Assembly (NCBI GenBank): GCA_038244815.1
Contig: JBBRTB010000023.1
Location: 10,147-74,146 of the forward strand
DNA from: DASVHS01 sp038244815
GTDB taxonomy: Bacteria; Acidobacteriota; Thermoanaerobaculia; Gp7-AA8
Length of the DNA: 64,000 bases
Reading direction: 5' to 3'
Under the pieces are notes generated by a model. The model did no database searches, was not told the DNA's origin, and saw only the letters and a list, made by a program, of their open reading frames with translations. This document shows positions 50,040-58,970 of this stretch, piece by piece (the stretch's first letter is position 1; each line of letters opens with the position of its first letter). The translations under genes were made by a program, and so were the position numbers.

Positions 50040-50706
50040 TGGCCGCCTCCGCACTGTTCTGCACTTCGTAGCCGATGATCATGGCCCGGAAGTTGTTCCA
50101 GCCGGTCTTGATCACCTGTCCGACGTGGACGACGAAGAACGCGACATAGCCGGCGGTCAGCCAGAAGTGGAAGAACCTCGCCGTTGGATACCCGCCGAAC
50201 ATTGTCGTGAGCCAGGAGAACTGCACCGGCTTGTAGATGGCCAGGCCCGTCAGCAGCGAACCCAGTCCCATCAGCACGATCAGTGTGTAGGCGATCTGCT
50301 GGGCGCCGTTGAATTTTCGCGGCGGCGACGGCTCCTTGCGCAGATGCAGATCGTGCAGCAGTGTGTACCACGCCTCCTTGAAGGAATGCCGGTTGGGAAC
50401 CAGCTCGCGCCACTCGCCGGAGATGGCCGTGTAGAGCACGTAAGCGATGCCGTTGATCGCGAACAGCCACATGAAGAAGAAGTGGAAGGCCATCCCCTCA
50501 GCCAGACGGTTGTTGACGTGAAGCGTTTTCCACGCCGGCTGCGAGAGGTTCATGGCGACGAGCGTGTGCGACCCGGCCCCGATGCGGTAGATCGGATAGG
50601 CCCAGTAGATGAGCGTCCCGCTCCAGATCATGAGAGCGAGCAGAGGAAAGTTGATCCAGTGAAACCAACGGATCGCCAGCGGGTGCTTCCGCACCAGTCT
50701 CTTCAT
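50032..50706 (-). CDS. Membrane cytochrome b subunit for the molybdopterin oxidoreductase
   Basis: A 224-residue integral membrane protein of the cytochrome b561/thiosulfate-reductase-cytochrome type. Helices are visible at HPLAIRWFHWINFPLLALMI, MAFHFFFMWLFAINGIAYVL, QIAYTLIVLMGLGSLLTGLA and FFHFWLTAGYVAFFVVHVGQ. Each carries His residues suited to bind two b-type hemes. It should pass electrons from the quinone pool to the periplasmic molybdoenzyme encoded directly downstream, with an 8-base overlap. ATG 50706 has a purine-rich AGACCTC region upstream but no strong ribosome-binding site. Confidence 0.88.
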   Translation of the reverse strand: MKRLVRKHPLAIRWFHWINFPLLALMIWSGTLIYWAYPIYRIGAGSHTLVAMNLSQPAWKTLHVNNRLAEGMAFHFFFMWLFAINGIAYVLYTAISGEWRELVPNRHSFKEAWYTLLHDLHLRKEPSPPRKFNGAQQIAYTLIVLMGLGSLLTGLAIYKPVQFSWLTTMFGGYPTARFFHFWLTAGYVAFFVVHVGQVIKTGWNNFRAMIIGYEVQNSAEAANE

Positions 50707-50762
50707 GAGGTCTCCCCAGTCTAACGTTGGATGCCGGAGGCCGGAAAAGGTGTCATCGCGGT

Positions 50763-52559
50763 TCAGAATGACCGCAAGAGATCGCTGCGCGTGATGATGC
50801 CGACAATCCTGCGTGGGTCCTCCCGCGAGACAACTGGCAGACGGCCGATGTCTTCGCGCACCATGTGATCGGCAGCGTCGCGCAGCGAGTTGTCGAGAAA
50901 CACGACGGCGGGTGGGCGGGTGATCAGCGTGCCGATCCGCGTGTGGCCCGGGAGATCGTTGAGGAAACTTCGCCGGGTCACCACTCCGATGAGGTTCCCC
51001 GCTTCATCGATGACCGGGAAACCCTGATGGGACGTCTGGATGCGGCGGGCTTCGTCGAGTGTCTGGTCGGCGCGCAGCGTGACGACGTCGCTCGAGCAGG
51101 CGCTGGCGACCGGAATGAGATCGAGAGGATCGGCCGCGTATTCCGCTGGAACGCGCACGCCGCGCCGGGCCAGCTTCTCGGTCATGATCGTATTGCGCAT
51201 CAGCAGCGCGGACACGAGATAGCCGGCCGTGCAGCCGCCGAGGAGCGGAAGAAGTCCGAGCGGTTGCAGCGTGGTCTCGAAAGCGAAGACGACGGAAGCG
51301 AGCAGGGCCCGCGACGCGCCGGCAAACATCGCCGCCATCCCCACGAGCGCGCAGATCCGCGGATCGATCCCGAATCTCGGAAACGCCCCGGCCGCAATCT
51401 GGCCGAGGACCACGCCGGCGGCGCCGCCGATCGTGAACAGGGGAGCGAGTGTTCCGCCCGACGTGCCGCTGCCCAGCGAGATCGACCAGGAGATGAACTT
51501 CAGGAGGCAGAGGGCGAGCACCGCACTTCCCAGAAGTTTTCCCCGTAACAGATCGTCGATGTTCGTGTATCCCACGCCGAGCGTGCGGGGAGCGAAGTAG
51601 CCGACGATGCCCACGGCGATGCCGCCGATGGCCGGCCACCACATCCAATGGATGGGCAGCGACTCGAACAGGTCTTCGATCCAGTACACCGAGCGGGTGA
51701 CGTAGACGGAAAGGTATCCAGCCAGCGCGCCGATGATCACGTAAGCCGTCAGCGCCGCGTTCGACGGTGGGGAGAGCAGGGGCATCGCGAACACCGGCGC
51801 CGTGCCTGCGAACGCGATGCGCACGGCCGTCGCGGTCACGGCAGCCAGGGAAACCGGAATGATCGAACGCGGACGGAACTCGAAGAGCAGCAACTCGATG
51901 GCCAGGATGACCGCGGACACCGGGCTGCCGAACGTCGCTGCCATTCCGGCCGCGGCGCCTGCCGCCAGCAGCGTCTTTCTCTCGGTCGCGCTCATCCTGA
52001 TGAGCTGGCCGGCCAACGATCCCACCGCTCCGCCCGTGGCGATGATCGGACCCTCCGCACCGAATGGACCGCCGGTACCGATGGCGATGGCCGCTGACAA
52101 CGGTTTCAGAAACGTCAGCCGCGCCGGAATGCGGCTTTCGTTGAGCAGCACCTGCTCCATCGCTTCGGGGATCCCGTGACCGCGAATCGCTTTCGATCCA
52201 TAGCGGGCCATCAGTCCGACCACCACTCCGCCGATCGCAGGAACGATGACCACGAGCCAGCCGATCCGATTACCGGCCGGCGATGCGAACGCGAACGAGA
52301 AGCGGCCGAAGAACGAGATGTTCGTCACCAGCCAGATGATGCGCATGAGCAGCCTGGCGATGAGACCGGTCAGCGCCCCCAGCAGCGCGGCGCAGGCGGA
52401 CAGCAGGACCACACGCCGGTCGACGAGGGATCGCTCCAGGGGAACGTTGGCGTTGGCCAGAGCCGCCGAGAGCGACGGGGCAATCGGGACTCCCTCAGCG
52501 GTCGCTGCGGACGTTACGTCGGGTGTCTGGTGCACGCCTGGAGTTGGATGGTACACCAT
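50763..52559 (-). CDS. clcA: ClC chloride channel/antiporter with two CBS domains
   Basis: A 598-residue ClC protein for Cl- or Cl-/H+ transport. It has the gating region IGTGGPFGAEGPIIATGGAV, which keeps the Glu of the GxEGP motif, and the later selectivity motif GSGTSGGTLAPLFTIGGAAG. About ten hydrophobic helices precede two C-terminal CBS domains (from about residue 470), where TLRADQTLDEARRIQTSHQG and RRIVGIITRSDLLRSF are visible. CBS domains usually bind adenine nucleotides. ATG 52559 lies 65 bases inside the 3' end of the upstream secreted-protein gene on the same strand, so the pair is probably co-transcribed. Confidence 0.92.
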   Translation of the reverse strand: MVYHPTPGVHQTPDVTSAATAEGVPIAPSLSAALANANVPLERSLVDRRVVLLSACAALLGALTGLIARLLMRIIWLVTNISFFGRFSFAFASPAGNRIGWLVVIVPAIGGVVVGLMARYGSKAIRGHGIPEAMEQVLLNESRIPARLTFLKPLSAAIAIGTGGPFGAEGPIIATGGAVGSLAGQLIRMSATERKTLLAAGAAAGMAATFGSPVSAVILAIELLLFEFRPRSIIPVSLAAVTATAVRIAFAGTAPVFAMPLLSPPSNAALTAYVIIGALAGYLSVYVTRSVYWIEDLFESLPIHWMWWPAIGGIAVGIVGYFAPRTLGVGYTNIDDLLRGKLLGSAVLALCLLKFISWSISLGSGTSGGTLAPLFTIGGAAGVVLGQIAAGAFPRFGIDPRICALVGMAAMFAGASRALLASVVFAFETTLQPLGLLPLLGGCTAGYLVSALLMRNTIMTEKLARRGVRVPAEYAADPLDLIPVASACSSDVVTLRADQTLDEARRIQTSHQGFPVIDEAGNLIGVVTRRSFLNDLPGHTRIGTLITRPPAVVFLDNSLRDAADHMVREDIGRLPVVSREDPRRIVGIITRSDLLRSF

Positions 52560-53472
52560 CTAAACCAGAACGTGCGCTTCGTTGCTGCCGGCCGAGTTGG
52601 TTGAGCCGATGGATCAGTGCGCGGAACAGCGATTCGCTCACGTCGCCCGCGCTCTCGGCGCGCGACAGCGCGTCGACGCCTGCGCCGATCCGCAGCGACA
52701 GGCGGCGGTCGTGCGTGAGCATCTGCATCATCAGGTCGGAGATCGCGAACGCTCCCGGCGGCTTCGTGCCCGCGGCCCGCGCCGCCCGCGTCAGGAGCCG
52801 GCGCGTCGAGGGCGCGAGCTCACCCACCGAGCCGACCACGGTCATCTCGATGTGGCTCGATGCCGGAGTGATGATGGTGACCCGGCTCCGTTCCGGATCG
52901 AACTCCGCGCTCGCCGAGATGATGCCGCACGTCGGATTGAGAAACAGCTTGTCGCCCGGATTGGGATCGAGCGACCGGTAGATCGACGGCCGGAGGAGCC
53001 TTCCGGAGTTGCAGGCGCTGATGAGGATGTAGCGCACGCCGTCCGGCTCGAGCCGTTCCTGCAGTGCGCCGACGGAGATGTAGGAGCGTTCCGCCCCCGG
53101 CTCGTAGCTGCGCTGCAGCTTGAGCCCGTTGCCGTTTGTGCCGTGCGTTTCCAGCACGAGAGTGTGGATGGGATGCTCTCGATCGAGAGCGTTGTGGGAA
53201 TGAATGCCCTCCAGAACCCGAGACCAGTCGGCGTCATCGAAGCACGCGAATCCAAGCGCCGTGTAGAACCGGCAGTTGCCGGGAACGCTGAGGTCGGGCG
53301 AGAAGACCACCGCCACTCCCGATCCGACATCGGTGAGGCCCGCGTACGGCCCGTACGGCCAGGCTTGGGTCAGGAGCGTCTCGGTCTCATTCGCCGCGGC
53401 CGCAACTGCGACCAGCAGAATCGTGAGCACGAGCGAAGACAACCTCGAAGTCATCGCTTTGTGATGATTCAA
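52495..53472 (-). CDS. Secreted protein with a caspase-like (clan CD) His/Cys pair
   Basis: A 325-residue exported protein. The signal peptide spans about residues 8-28 (TSRLSSLVLTILLVAVAAAA). The core holds HTLVLETHGTNG (His110) and, after a 43-residue interval, VRYILISACNSGRLL (Cys154). Hydrophobic residues then HG, and hydrophobic residues then SAC-x-SG, are the two catalytic motifs of clan CD cysteine peptidases such as caspases and metacaspases, though spacing and family membership are unproven. The rest is alpha/beta with a basic C terminus. ATG 53472 is used; an ATG six codons on (53454) also fits. It is upstream of and overlaps the ClC gene. Confidence 0.65.
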   Translation of the reverse strand: MNHHKAMTSRLSSLVLTILLVAVAAAANETETLLTQAWPYGPYAGLTDVGSGVAVVFSPDLSVPGNCRFYTALGFACFDDADWSRVLEGIHSHNALDREHPIHTLVLETHGTNGNGLKLQRSYEPGAERSYISVGALQERLEPDGVRYILISACNSGRLLRPSIYRSLDPNPGDKLFLNPTCGIISASAEFDPERSRVTIITPASSHIEMTVVGSVGELAPSTRRLLTRAARAAGTKPPGAFAISDLMMQMLTHDRRLSLRIGAGVDALSRAESAGDVSESLFRALIHRLNQLGRQQRSARSGLDGVPSNSRRAPDTRRNVRSDR

Positions 53473-53560
53473 GAGTCGAACCCACTCGAAAATTAATGCG
53501 GCTGAGGTCGCTGAAGGCAGTCGGCTGAAGGCAATAGAATGAGAACGCTAGGAGCCTTCT

Positions 53561-53980
53561 GTGAAACCGATCCTCGGACGCTTTTACGAGCACACGTACG
53601 AACTTCTCCGCATCTCTACCGGGGCCATGTTCATGATTCACGGGACCCAGAAGATCTTCAATTGGCCGCCCTCTCCGATGAAGATGCCCGCCAGTCTCAT
53701 CGTGCCGATTGCCGGATGGATCGAGCTGGTCACGGGAGCTCTCGTGCTGATCGGACTGTTCACGACGGTGGCGGCACTCTTTGCCAGCGGTGAAATGGCG
53801 GTCGCCTACTTCACGGCTCACGCGCCCAAAGGTTTCCTCCCCAACCTCAATCAGGGAGAGATGGCCGTTCTGTACTGCTTCATCTTTCTGTTCATCGCCG
53901 CGAACGGGGGAGGGGTCTGGAGCGTCGACCGGGCCATGTTCGGACCAAAGGCCACGGCGTCGGCGCGGGTGGAGACGTAG
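53561..53980 (+). CDS. DoxX-family membrane protein
   Basis: A 139-residue membrane protein with four hydrophobic segments, the first containing LLRISTGAMFMIHGTQKIFN and the second IVPIAGWIELVTGALVLIGL. This is the DoxX pattern. Family members are linked to thiosulfate-quinone oxidoreductase or redox stress, but this one has no diagnostic partner. The start is GTG 53561 preceded by GGAG. It converges on ruvA with a 13-base gap. Confidence 0.88.
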   Translation: MKPILGRFYEHTYELLRISTGAMFMIHGTQKIFNWPPSPMKMPASLIVPIAGWIELVTGALVLIGLFTTVAALFASGEMAVAYFTAHAPKGFLPNLNQGEMAVLYCFIFLFIAANGGGVWSVDRAMFGPKATASARVET

Positions 53981-53993
53981 AAGTCCGGCTTCG

Positions 53994-54581
53994 CTACTTC
54001 GTGAGCTGCCGCAGCGCGGCGCGCAGCAGGACCGCGAGCTCCGCGTCGCCGCCCGTCTCCTGGCGTGCCTTCTCGATCGCGGCATCGGCGTCCCTCGGAC
54101 GATAGCCAAGGTTGACGAGCGCTGACTGCACGTCTTCGTGGATGGAGCCGCGGGTCACGACCGCTGTCGTCTGCGCCGGCCGGACCACGAGCTTGTCGCG
54201 CAACTCCAGGCAGATGCGCTCGGCGGTCTTCTTGCCGACGCCCGGAATCGTCGACAGCTTGCGGGCATCGCCGCGGGCGATGGCGTCGGCGAGATCGGGG
54301 GCGTCGATGCCGGAGAGAATCTTCTGCGCCAGCGTCGGTCCGATGCCGGAGATCGAGATCAGTCGTTCGAAGGCGAGCTTCTCGTCGCTCGACGCGAATC
54401 CATACAGCGAGAGCGCGTCCTCGCGCACGTGCGTGTAGATCTCCAATGCCGCGTCTTTGCGCCCTTCCAGCCGGTAGTACGTCTGCAGTGAGATGTGCAC
54501 GTCGTAGCCGACGCCGTTCACCAGCACGAGCGCGTGCGTCGCTTCGAGGTGTTTGAGCGTCCCTTCGAGATAGCCGATCAT
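53994..54581 (-). CDS. ruvA: Holliday junction branch migration protein RuvA
   Basis: A 195-residue RuvA. It begins MIGYLEGTLKHLEATHALVL with VGYDVHISLQT of the OB-fold domain. The helix-hairpin-helix domain follows (LISISGIGPTLAQKILSGID, then LSTIPGVGKKTAERICLELR), and the short C-terminal domain III (VQSALVNLGYRPRDADAAIE) contacts RuvB. RuvA tetramers bind Holliday junctions and load RuvB. RuvB and RuvC are not in the window. cysS lies upstream on the same strand, 19 bases away. Confidence 0.95.
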   Translation of the reverse strand: MIGYLEGTLKHLEATHALVLVNGVGYDVHISLQTYYRLEGRKDAALEIYTHVREDALSLYGFASSDEKLAFERLISISGIGPTLAQKILSGIDAPDLADAIARGDARKLSTIPGVGKKTAERICLELRDKLVVRPAQTTAVVTRGSIHEDVQSALVNLGYRPRDADAAIEKARQETGGDAELAVLLRAALRQLTK

Positions 54582-54600
54582 GAGGACGGTCGCCGCGACC

Positions 54601-56010
54601 TCATTTCCTCCTCCACCTTGTCCCCGCCGCGCCGTCCTCGAGAATGATTCCCCGCCCCAGCAGCTCGTCGCGGATGCGGTCCGACTCCTTGAAGTCCCGC
54701 GATTTCCGGGCGGCGTTGCGGGCCTCGATCATCTTCTCGATGTCGCTGTCGAGCGTCTTGTCGCGGCGCGGGAAGATGTCGAGCACCGGATCGATCTTGC
54801 GCAGGGTGGTGCGCAGGCCTTCCGCGTCGCCCGAGCTGATGCGGCCCTCGTCGATGGCCGTGTTCGTGTCACGGATGAGCGTGAAGAGTGCGGCCAGCGC
54901 GCCGGCGGTGTTGAGATCGTCATCCATGGCCTCCTGGAAATCCTCCAGAAAGCGTCCGATGAGCGCGTCGCCGTGATCGTCGGCGTGGGCGGCGTCGCGG
55001 GGCGCGGATGCGGCCACGTCGTCGAGCCGCAGGAAGAACGATTCAATCCGCTCCAGCGCGTTCCTGGCGTCCTCCAGCGACTGCGTCGTGAAATTCAGCT
55101 TCGTGCGATGCGGGACCGACAGCAGCGCGTAGCGGAGGACGAGCGGGTCGTAGCCCATCTCCTTGATCTCGTCGAGCGTGTAGATGTTGCCAACCGACTT
55201 CGACATCTTCTGCTGATCGATGTTGAGGTGCTCGCCGTGCACCCAGAAGCGCACGAACGGCTTGCCGTTAGCGCCCTCGCTCTGGGCGATCTCGTTCTCG
55301 TGATGGGGAAAGATCAGGTCGACCGCGCCCGTGTGGATATCGAACGTCTCGCCGAGGAGGTGCATGGACATGGCGGAGCACTCCAGGTGCCAGCCGGGAC
55401 GGCCTTCGCCGATGGACGCCTGCCACGACGGTTCGCCTTCCTTCTTCGCCTTCCAGAGGACGAAGTCGCGCGCGCTCTCTTTTTCGTATTCGTCGCTCTC
55501 GACGCGGCTGAAGTCGCTGGAGCTGTCGACTTCGACCCGGGAAAGCTTGCCGTACCCGGGCATCGTCTTCACGCGGAAGTACGTCGAGCCCTCGGCGTCG
55601 TACGCGTGTCCGCGCTGCTTCAGCTTCTCGACCAGCGAGACCATCTGCGGGATGTACTCGGTGGCCCGCGGATAGGCGTCCGCCGGCCGGATGCGCAACT
55701 CGGCCAGCTCCTTGTGGAAGCGTTCGATGAACGGCGCCGTATAGGTATCGATATCCTTCCCCGCGGCGGTGGCGTTGCGGATGATCTTGTCCTCGACGTC
55801 GGTAATGTTCATGATCTGCCGCACGCGCAGACCCCGGAATTCGAGATAGCGACGCAGGAGATCGCTCCAGAGGAACGTCCTCCAGTTTCCGATGTGAGGG
55901 TTGTTGTAGACGGTTGGGCCGCACGAGTACATGCGCACTTCGCCGGGGACCAGCGGAACGAATGTCTCTTTCTCGCGCGTGAGCGTGTTGAATAATCTCA
56001 GGTCGGACAT
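54601..56010 (-). CDS. cysS: Cysteinyl-tRNA synthetase
   Basis: A 469-residue class I synthetase that charges tRNA-Cys. It has the zinc ligand Cys and HIGH-like motif in YSCGPTVYNNPHIGNWRTFL, further zinc ligands in GRPGWHLECSAMS and HHENEIAQSEG, the KMSKS motif in QQKMSKSVGN, and a C-terminal helical anticodon-binding region. The length equals that of E. coli CysS closely. It begins with ATG 56010 at the conserved LRLFNTLTREKE opening and is followed by ruvA. Confidence 0.96.
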   Translation of the reverse strand: MSDLRLFNTLTREKETFVPLVPGEVRMYSCGPTVYNNPHIGNWRTFLWSDLLRRYLEFRGLRVRQIMNITDVEDKIIRNATAAGKDIDTYTAPFIERFHKELAELRIRPADAYPRATEYIPQMVSLVEKLKQRGHAYDAEGSTYFRVKTMPGYGKLSRVEVDSSSDFSRVESDEYEKESARDFVLWKAKKEGEPSWQASIGEGRPGWHLECSAMSMHLLGETFDIHTGAVDLIFPHHENEIAQSEGANGKPFVRFWVHGEHLNIDQQKMSKSVGNIYTLDEIKEMGYDPLVLRYALLSVPHRTKLNFTTQSLEDARNALERIESFFLRLDDVAASAPRDAAHADDHGDALIGRFLEDFQEAMDDDLNTAGALAALFTLIRDTNTAIDEGRISSGDAEGLRTTLRKIDPVLDIFPRRDKTLDSDIEKMIEARNAARKSRDFKESDRIRDELLGRGIILEDGAAGTRWRRK

Positions 56011-56139
56011 GCGGCGCCGGGCATTCTATAGTGAGGCATCAGGCGATCGTCGCCGATCACCTTGTGAAGCATGCCATGCCGCTGGTCGTCGTCGACGCCG
56101 AAGTCGACCTCCGGCGCGTCGAGCGCATCGTCCGTGCGT

Positions 56140-56295
56140 TCAAATCCGCCGGCGGCCGGTGAGAAGCTGGATGACCAGCACGATCACGGCGATCACCAGC
56201 AGCGCGTGAATCAGACTGCCGCCGTAACTGAACGCCACGCCGGCAAGCCAGACGATCACGAGAATCACGATGATGAGCCAGAGAAGGTTGCCCAT
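56140..56295 (-). CDS. Lmo0937/DUF5670-like small membrane protein
   Basis: A 51-residue frame from ATG 56295: it begins MGNLLWLIIVILVIVWLAGV, has a short loop FSYGGSLIH, a second helix ALLVIAVIVLVIQLL, and a basic end TGRRRI. Two hairpin helices with a WLxG..F..GG.IH loop are the Lmo0937/DUF5670 pattern, a widespread small protein of unknown role. It occupies the middle of the cysS-aldolase gap; the rest of that gap holds only the heptamer hairpin at 56330. Confidence 0.8.
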   Translation of the reverse strand: MGNLLWLIIVILVIVWLAGVAFSYGGSLIHALLVIAVIVLVIQLLTGRRRI

Positions 56296-56329
56296 GTCCG
56301 GTTGTGGCTGCTAAGTCCGTGCCCGCATT

Positions 56330-56410
56330 GTGGGTCGTGGGTCGTCGGTCGTGGGTCGTGGGGGCGGCTGAGCGGCCCCCGTGACCGACGACCCACGACC
56401 CACGACCACC
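56330..56410. repeat. GGGTCGT heptamer array forming a hairpin
   Basis: On the left arm are four near-perfect heptamers (GGGTCGT GGGTCGT CGGTCGT GGGTCGT). A GGGGGC loop region follows, then inverted ACGACCC units on the right. The whole makes a long GC-rich stem just after the aldolase stop (aldolase is on the minus strand, ending at 56417), so it may end that transcript. Confidence 0.8.
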
Positions 56411-56416
56411 CCAGTC

Positions 56417-57751
56417 TCATTCTCCTTCGTTCGGGTCGACGACCGCGGCCGCCGTGATGGCCGCCGTGGCGGCGACGTACTCCGGGAGATCGCCAGCGAC
56501 CGCGGGCACCCATTTCTCGACTACATCGCGCGTGTCGAAGACGCCGAGTTTCTGCATGAGGAACTCGAACTTCTCGTGGAGCGCGTCGATGATGGGCTGC
56601 TTGTTCTCCGGCGGCAGCTCCCAGATGCGCCGCTTGAACGGACCGAGGGCTTTCTTGCGTGTCTTGTAGACGAACTGCTCGTCGGTCTCATCGGGCTTGC
56701 GCTCGTCCGCGGCGTTCGCGAAACAGAACTCGCGGATCTCGTCCTTCATCTTCTCGGGGAAGGAAGGGGAGTCCAGGATCATGTTCTGGAATCCCGTGGC
56801 CAGGTGGATCTCCACGGCGTCGGATTCCGGGAACCTGTTGAACACCTCCTCGGGCAATGTCGAGGCGCCGTGCTGCACGGAGCCGGCGATCCCGTATTCG
56901 GTGCGACAGATGGCCGTGACCTCGCGCAGGACGTTGAAGTCGATCATGGCCTGGGCGATGGAACCGTCGGCGAGTGGCACTCCGCCATGCGAGGTGCCGG
57001 TCTGCACCGAGATCTTGGAGATCCCTTCGTCGCCGCCGAGGAGGCGCTTGAGGCCCTCCATGTAGGCGCGGACCTCGTCGGGCTGCGTGTTGTATTTGCC
57101 CACCTCGCCGATCTCGCCGCCGACGGAGACCTCGATGCCTTTGGGCTGGTGATTGCGGATGTATTTGGTGAGGTGCGCGGTGTTCTGGTAGTTGTTGCGC
57201 TGTTGCTCGTCGCGTGTTTTCTGGGAGAGGTCGACGAGCGTGGATGTGTCGATGTCGATGTTGTAGAACTCCGCGGCCAGGGCCTCGACGATCAGCGATT
57301 CCAGCGCTTTGATCTCGCTCTTCCGCCCTTCCTCGCTCTTCCACTTCTTCGCGCTGGCCTGGAAGTGATCGCCCTGGATGAAGACCGGACCTCTGTACCC
57401 TTCGCGCAGCGCCGCGGCCAGGACGCAGGCCGCGTATTCGGCGGGTCGCTGTTCGGTGTAGCCGATCTCGGAGCGGGCGATCTCGAAGATGAACGGGCCG
57501 ACTTCGTGGCGCATGGCCGCGCGAAAGAGTGCCCGGGCCACGTCGTAGGTCAGCGACCGGATGTTGAACGCCGGAACGGTGAAGCCGTTGCGGACCTTGT
57601 CCTGTCCGATGGCCTGGTAGAGCGGAAAGATCGATGACGGCACCGCGCCGCTTTTTCGCGCGCGGAGATGGATCTGCTTTCGTGCTTCGAATTTCGCGCT
57701 CTCGTCGCCGAAGACGGCGGCAAACGCGAGCTGGTCGATCTCGTGCGTCAT
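56417..57751 (-). CDS. Class II fructose-bisphosphate aldolase-like protein
   Basis: A 444-residue class II aldolase-type TIM barrel that should cleave or form a ketose bisphosphate with a divalent metal. It shows NGFTVPAFNIRSLTYDVARA, the metal-ligand region PVFIQGDHFQASAKKW (Asp-His), EFYNIDIDTSTLVDLS, and GGEIGEVGKYNTQPDEVRAY. The phosphate loop is in VQTGTSHGGVPL and the late metal/substrate site in GIAGSVQHGASTLPEE. It is longer than the usual 350-residue enzyme because of N- and C-terminal extensions. Class membership is clear, but the preferred substrate (fructose, tagatose or other) is not. Confidence 0.85.
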   Translation of the reverse strand: MTHEIDQLAFAAVFGDESAKFEARKQIHLRARKSGAVPSSIFPLYQAIGQDKVRNGFTVPAFNIRSLTYDVARALFRAAMRHEVGPFIFEIARSEIGYTEQRPAEYAACVLAAALREGYRGPVFIQGDHFQASAKKWKSEEGRKSEIKALESLIVEALAAEFYNIDIDTSTLVDLSQKTRDEQQRNNYQNTAHLTKYIRNHQPKGIEVSVGGEIGEVGKYNTQPDEVRAYMEGLKRLLGGDEGISKISVQTGTSHGGVPLADGSIAQAMIDFNVLREVTAICRTEYGIAGSVQHGASTLPEEVFNRFPESDAVEIHLATGFQNMILDSPSFPEKMKDEIREFCFANAADERKPDETDEQFVYKTRKKALGPFKRRIWELPPENKQPIIDALHEKFEFLMQKLGVFDTRDVVEKWVPAVAGDLPEYVAATAAITAAAVVDPNEGE

Positions 57752-57784
57752 GGTGCCTCCAACGCGGAGATTAGCAAAAAAGCG

Positions 57785-58156
57785 CTATTGCGCCACGCCG
57801 ACGAACGTACGGATGCGCTCGATGAGCTCCATCACATCGAACGGTTTCATCACCGCGCCGGCGGCGCCGAGGCTCCTGATCTCCTCCGGCTCGACCGGCT
57901 CGCCGCTCAGAATGAGGATAGGCACCTCCGCCAGCCCGGCCTCTCTGCGCAGAGAGCGCATGGTGTCAACGACCGAGTGCCCGGGCATGTTCTTGTCGAG
58001 AAGGACGAGTGCCGGCGACTCCGCGCGCGCCGTATCGACGGCGGCGCTGCCCGAGCTCGCCACGCGAGCTTCGAATCCGAACTCACGCAGCATGCTGCGC
58101 ATCAGAGTGAGGATGGGAAGGTCGTCGTCGACGACGAGAATGACCGGTCTTGTCAT
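57785..58156 (-). CDS. Single-domain response regulator
   Basis: A 123-residue stand-alone receiver: acidic pocket ILVVDDDLPILTLM, phospho-acceptor Asp in ALVLLDKNMPGHSVVDTM, Ser in ILILSGEP (usual Thr/Ser site), Lys in AVMKPFDVMELIER. There is no output domain, so it probably acts by protein-protein contact in a phosphorelay. It lies 33 bases upstream of the aldolase gene on the same strand. No kinase is adjacent. Confidence 0.9.
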   Translation of the reverse strand: MTRPVILVVDDDLPILTLMRSMLREFGFEARVASSGSAAVDTARAESPALVLLDKNMPGHSVVDTMRSLRREAGLAEVPILILSGEPVEPEEIRSLGAAGAVMKPFDVMELIERIRTFVGVAQ

Positions 58157-58230
58157 GGTTTATTAGGAGTGATGCTGTTCGCGGGAGTGTAAAACGTTTG
58201 GCCTGCGGATACCAGTAGACTGTGCACCGC

Positions 58231-58914
58231 ATGGCTGTCCGGCACGACCGCAAAGTCTCCATTCTCGACGTCATGGGACCGGTGATGGTCGGCCCGTCCA
58301 GTTCTCACACCGCCGGGACCGCGCGCCTGGGCCGGGTGGCGCACGAGATCCTCGACGAGGATCCGCTGGCCGTGCGCTTTTTTCTGCATCCGCCGCTGGC
58401 GGCCACGTATCGAGGACACGGCTCCGACTTCGCTCTGGTGGGCGGCTCGATCGGACTGAACGTGGATGATCCGCGCATCCCCGAGGCCATTCGCATCGCC
58501 GAGCAGATGGGAGTGGACATCATGTTCTCGGACGAAGACCTCGGCGACGTGCATCCGAACACGGTGCGTATCGAAATCGAGGGAAAGACGCGGGAGGTGG
58601 AGATCGTCGGATCGTCGATCGGCGGCGGCGTCATCGAGGTATTCAGGATCAACGGATTTCAGACGCGCTTCAAGGGCGACTCGCCGTCGCTGCTTCTGTT
58701 TTACCGCGACCGTCCCGGTATGATCGCGGAGGTGGCGGCCATCATCGCCGACGAAGGCATCAACATCGCATCCCTCTATTGCTCGCGCAAGCAGCGCGGC
58801 AAGGATGCGTTCATGGAGGTCGACGTCGATTCCCCTGTATCGGGCGCGGCCATTGCCCGCATCGACGCCCTCACGGATATGGGGGAGGCGAGGTATCTCG
58901 ATCGGATCCCGTGA
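58231..58914 (+). CDS. sdaAB: L-serine dehydratase, iron-sulfur dependent, beta subunit
   Basis: A 227-residue subunit of the two-chain L-serine dehydratase, which deaminates serine to pyruvate and ammonia. It shows ILDVMGPVMVGPSSSHTAGT of the SDH beta domain, then GSDFALVGGSIGLNVDDPRI, and a C-terminal ACT domain (RDRPGMIAEVAAIIADEGIN, IASLYCSRKQRGKDAFMEVD). ATG 58231 is used; GTG 58222 in the same frame is possible. The alpha subunit gene follows after a 56-base spacer made largely of heptamer repeats. Confidence 0.93.
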   Translation: MAVRHDRKVSILDVMGPVMVGPSSSHTAGTARLGRVAHEILDEDPLAVRFFLHPPLAATYRGHGSDFALVGGSIGLNVDDPRIPEAIRIAEQMGVDIMFSDEDLGDVHPNTVRIEIEGKTREVEIVGSSIGGGVIEVFRINGFQTRFKGDSPSLLLFYRDRPGMIAEVAAIIADEGINIASLYCSRKQRGKDAFMEVDVDSPVSGAAIARIDALTDMGEARYLDRIP

Positions 58915-58960
58915 GCGGTTAGCGGTTAGCAGTTTAGCAGTTAGCAGTTAGCAGTTAGCG
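58915..58960. repeat. TTAGCAG heptamer array between sdaAB and sdaAA
   Basis: Two GCGGTTA units are followed by GCAGTTTA and three GCAGTTA units, period 7 with one 8-base slip. The array starts directly after the sdaAB stop and ends 10 bases before the sdaAA ATG, leaving no recognisable ribosome-binding site for sdaAA. Confidence 0.85.
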
Positions 58961-58970
58961 TCAAGCACAC

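Noticed and set aside
56031..56162. 43-codon plus-strand frame from GTG 56031
   Set aside because: It overlaps the end of the DUF5670-like gene on the other strand and matches nothing known.
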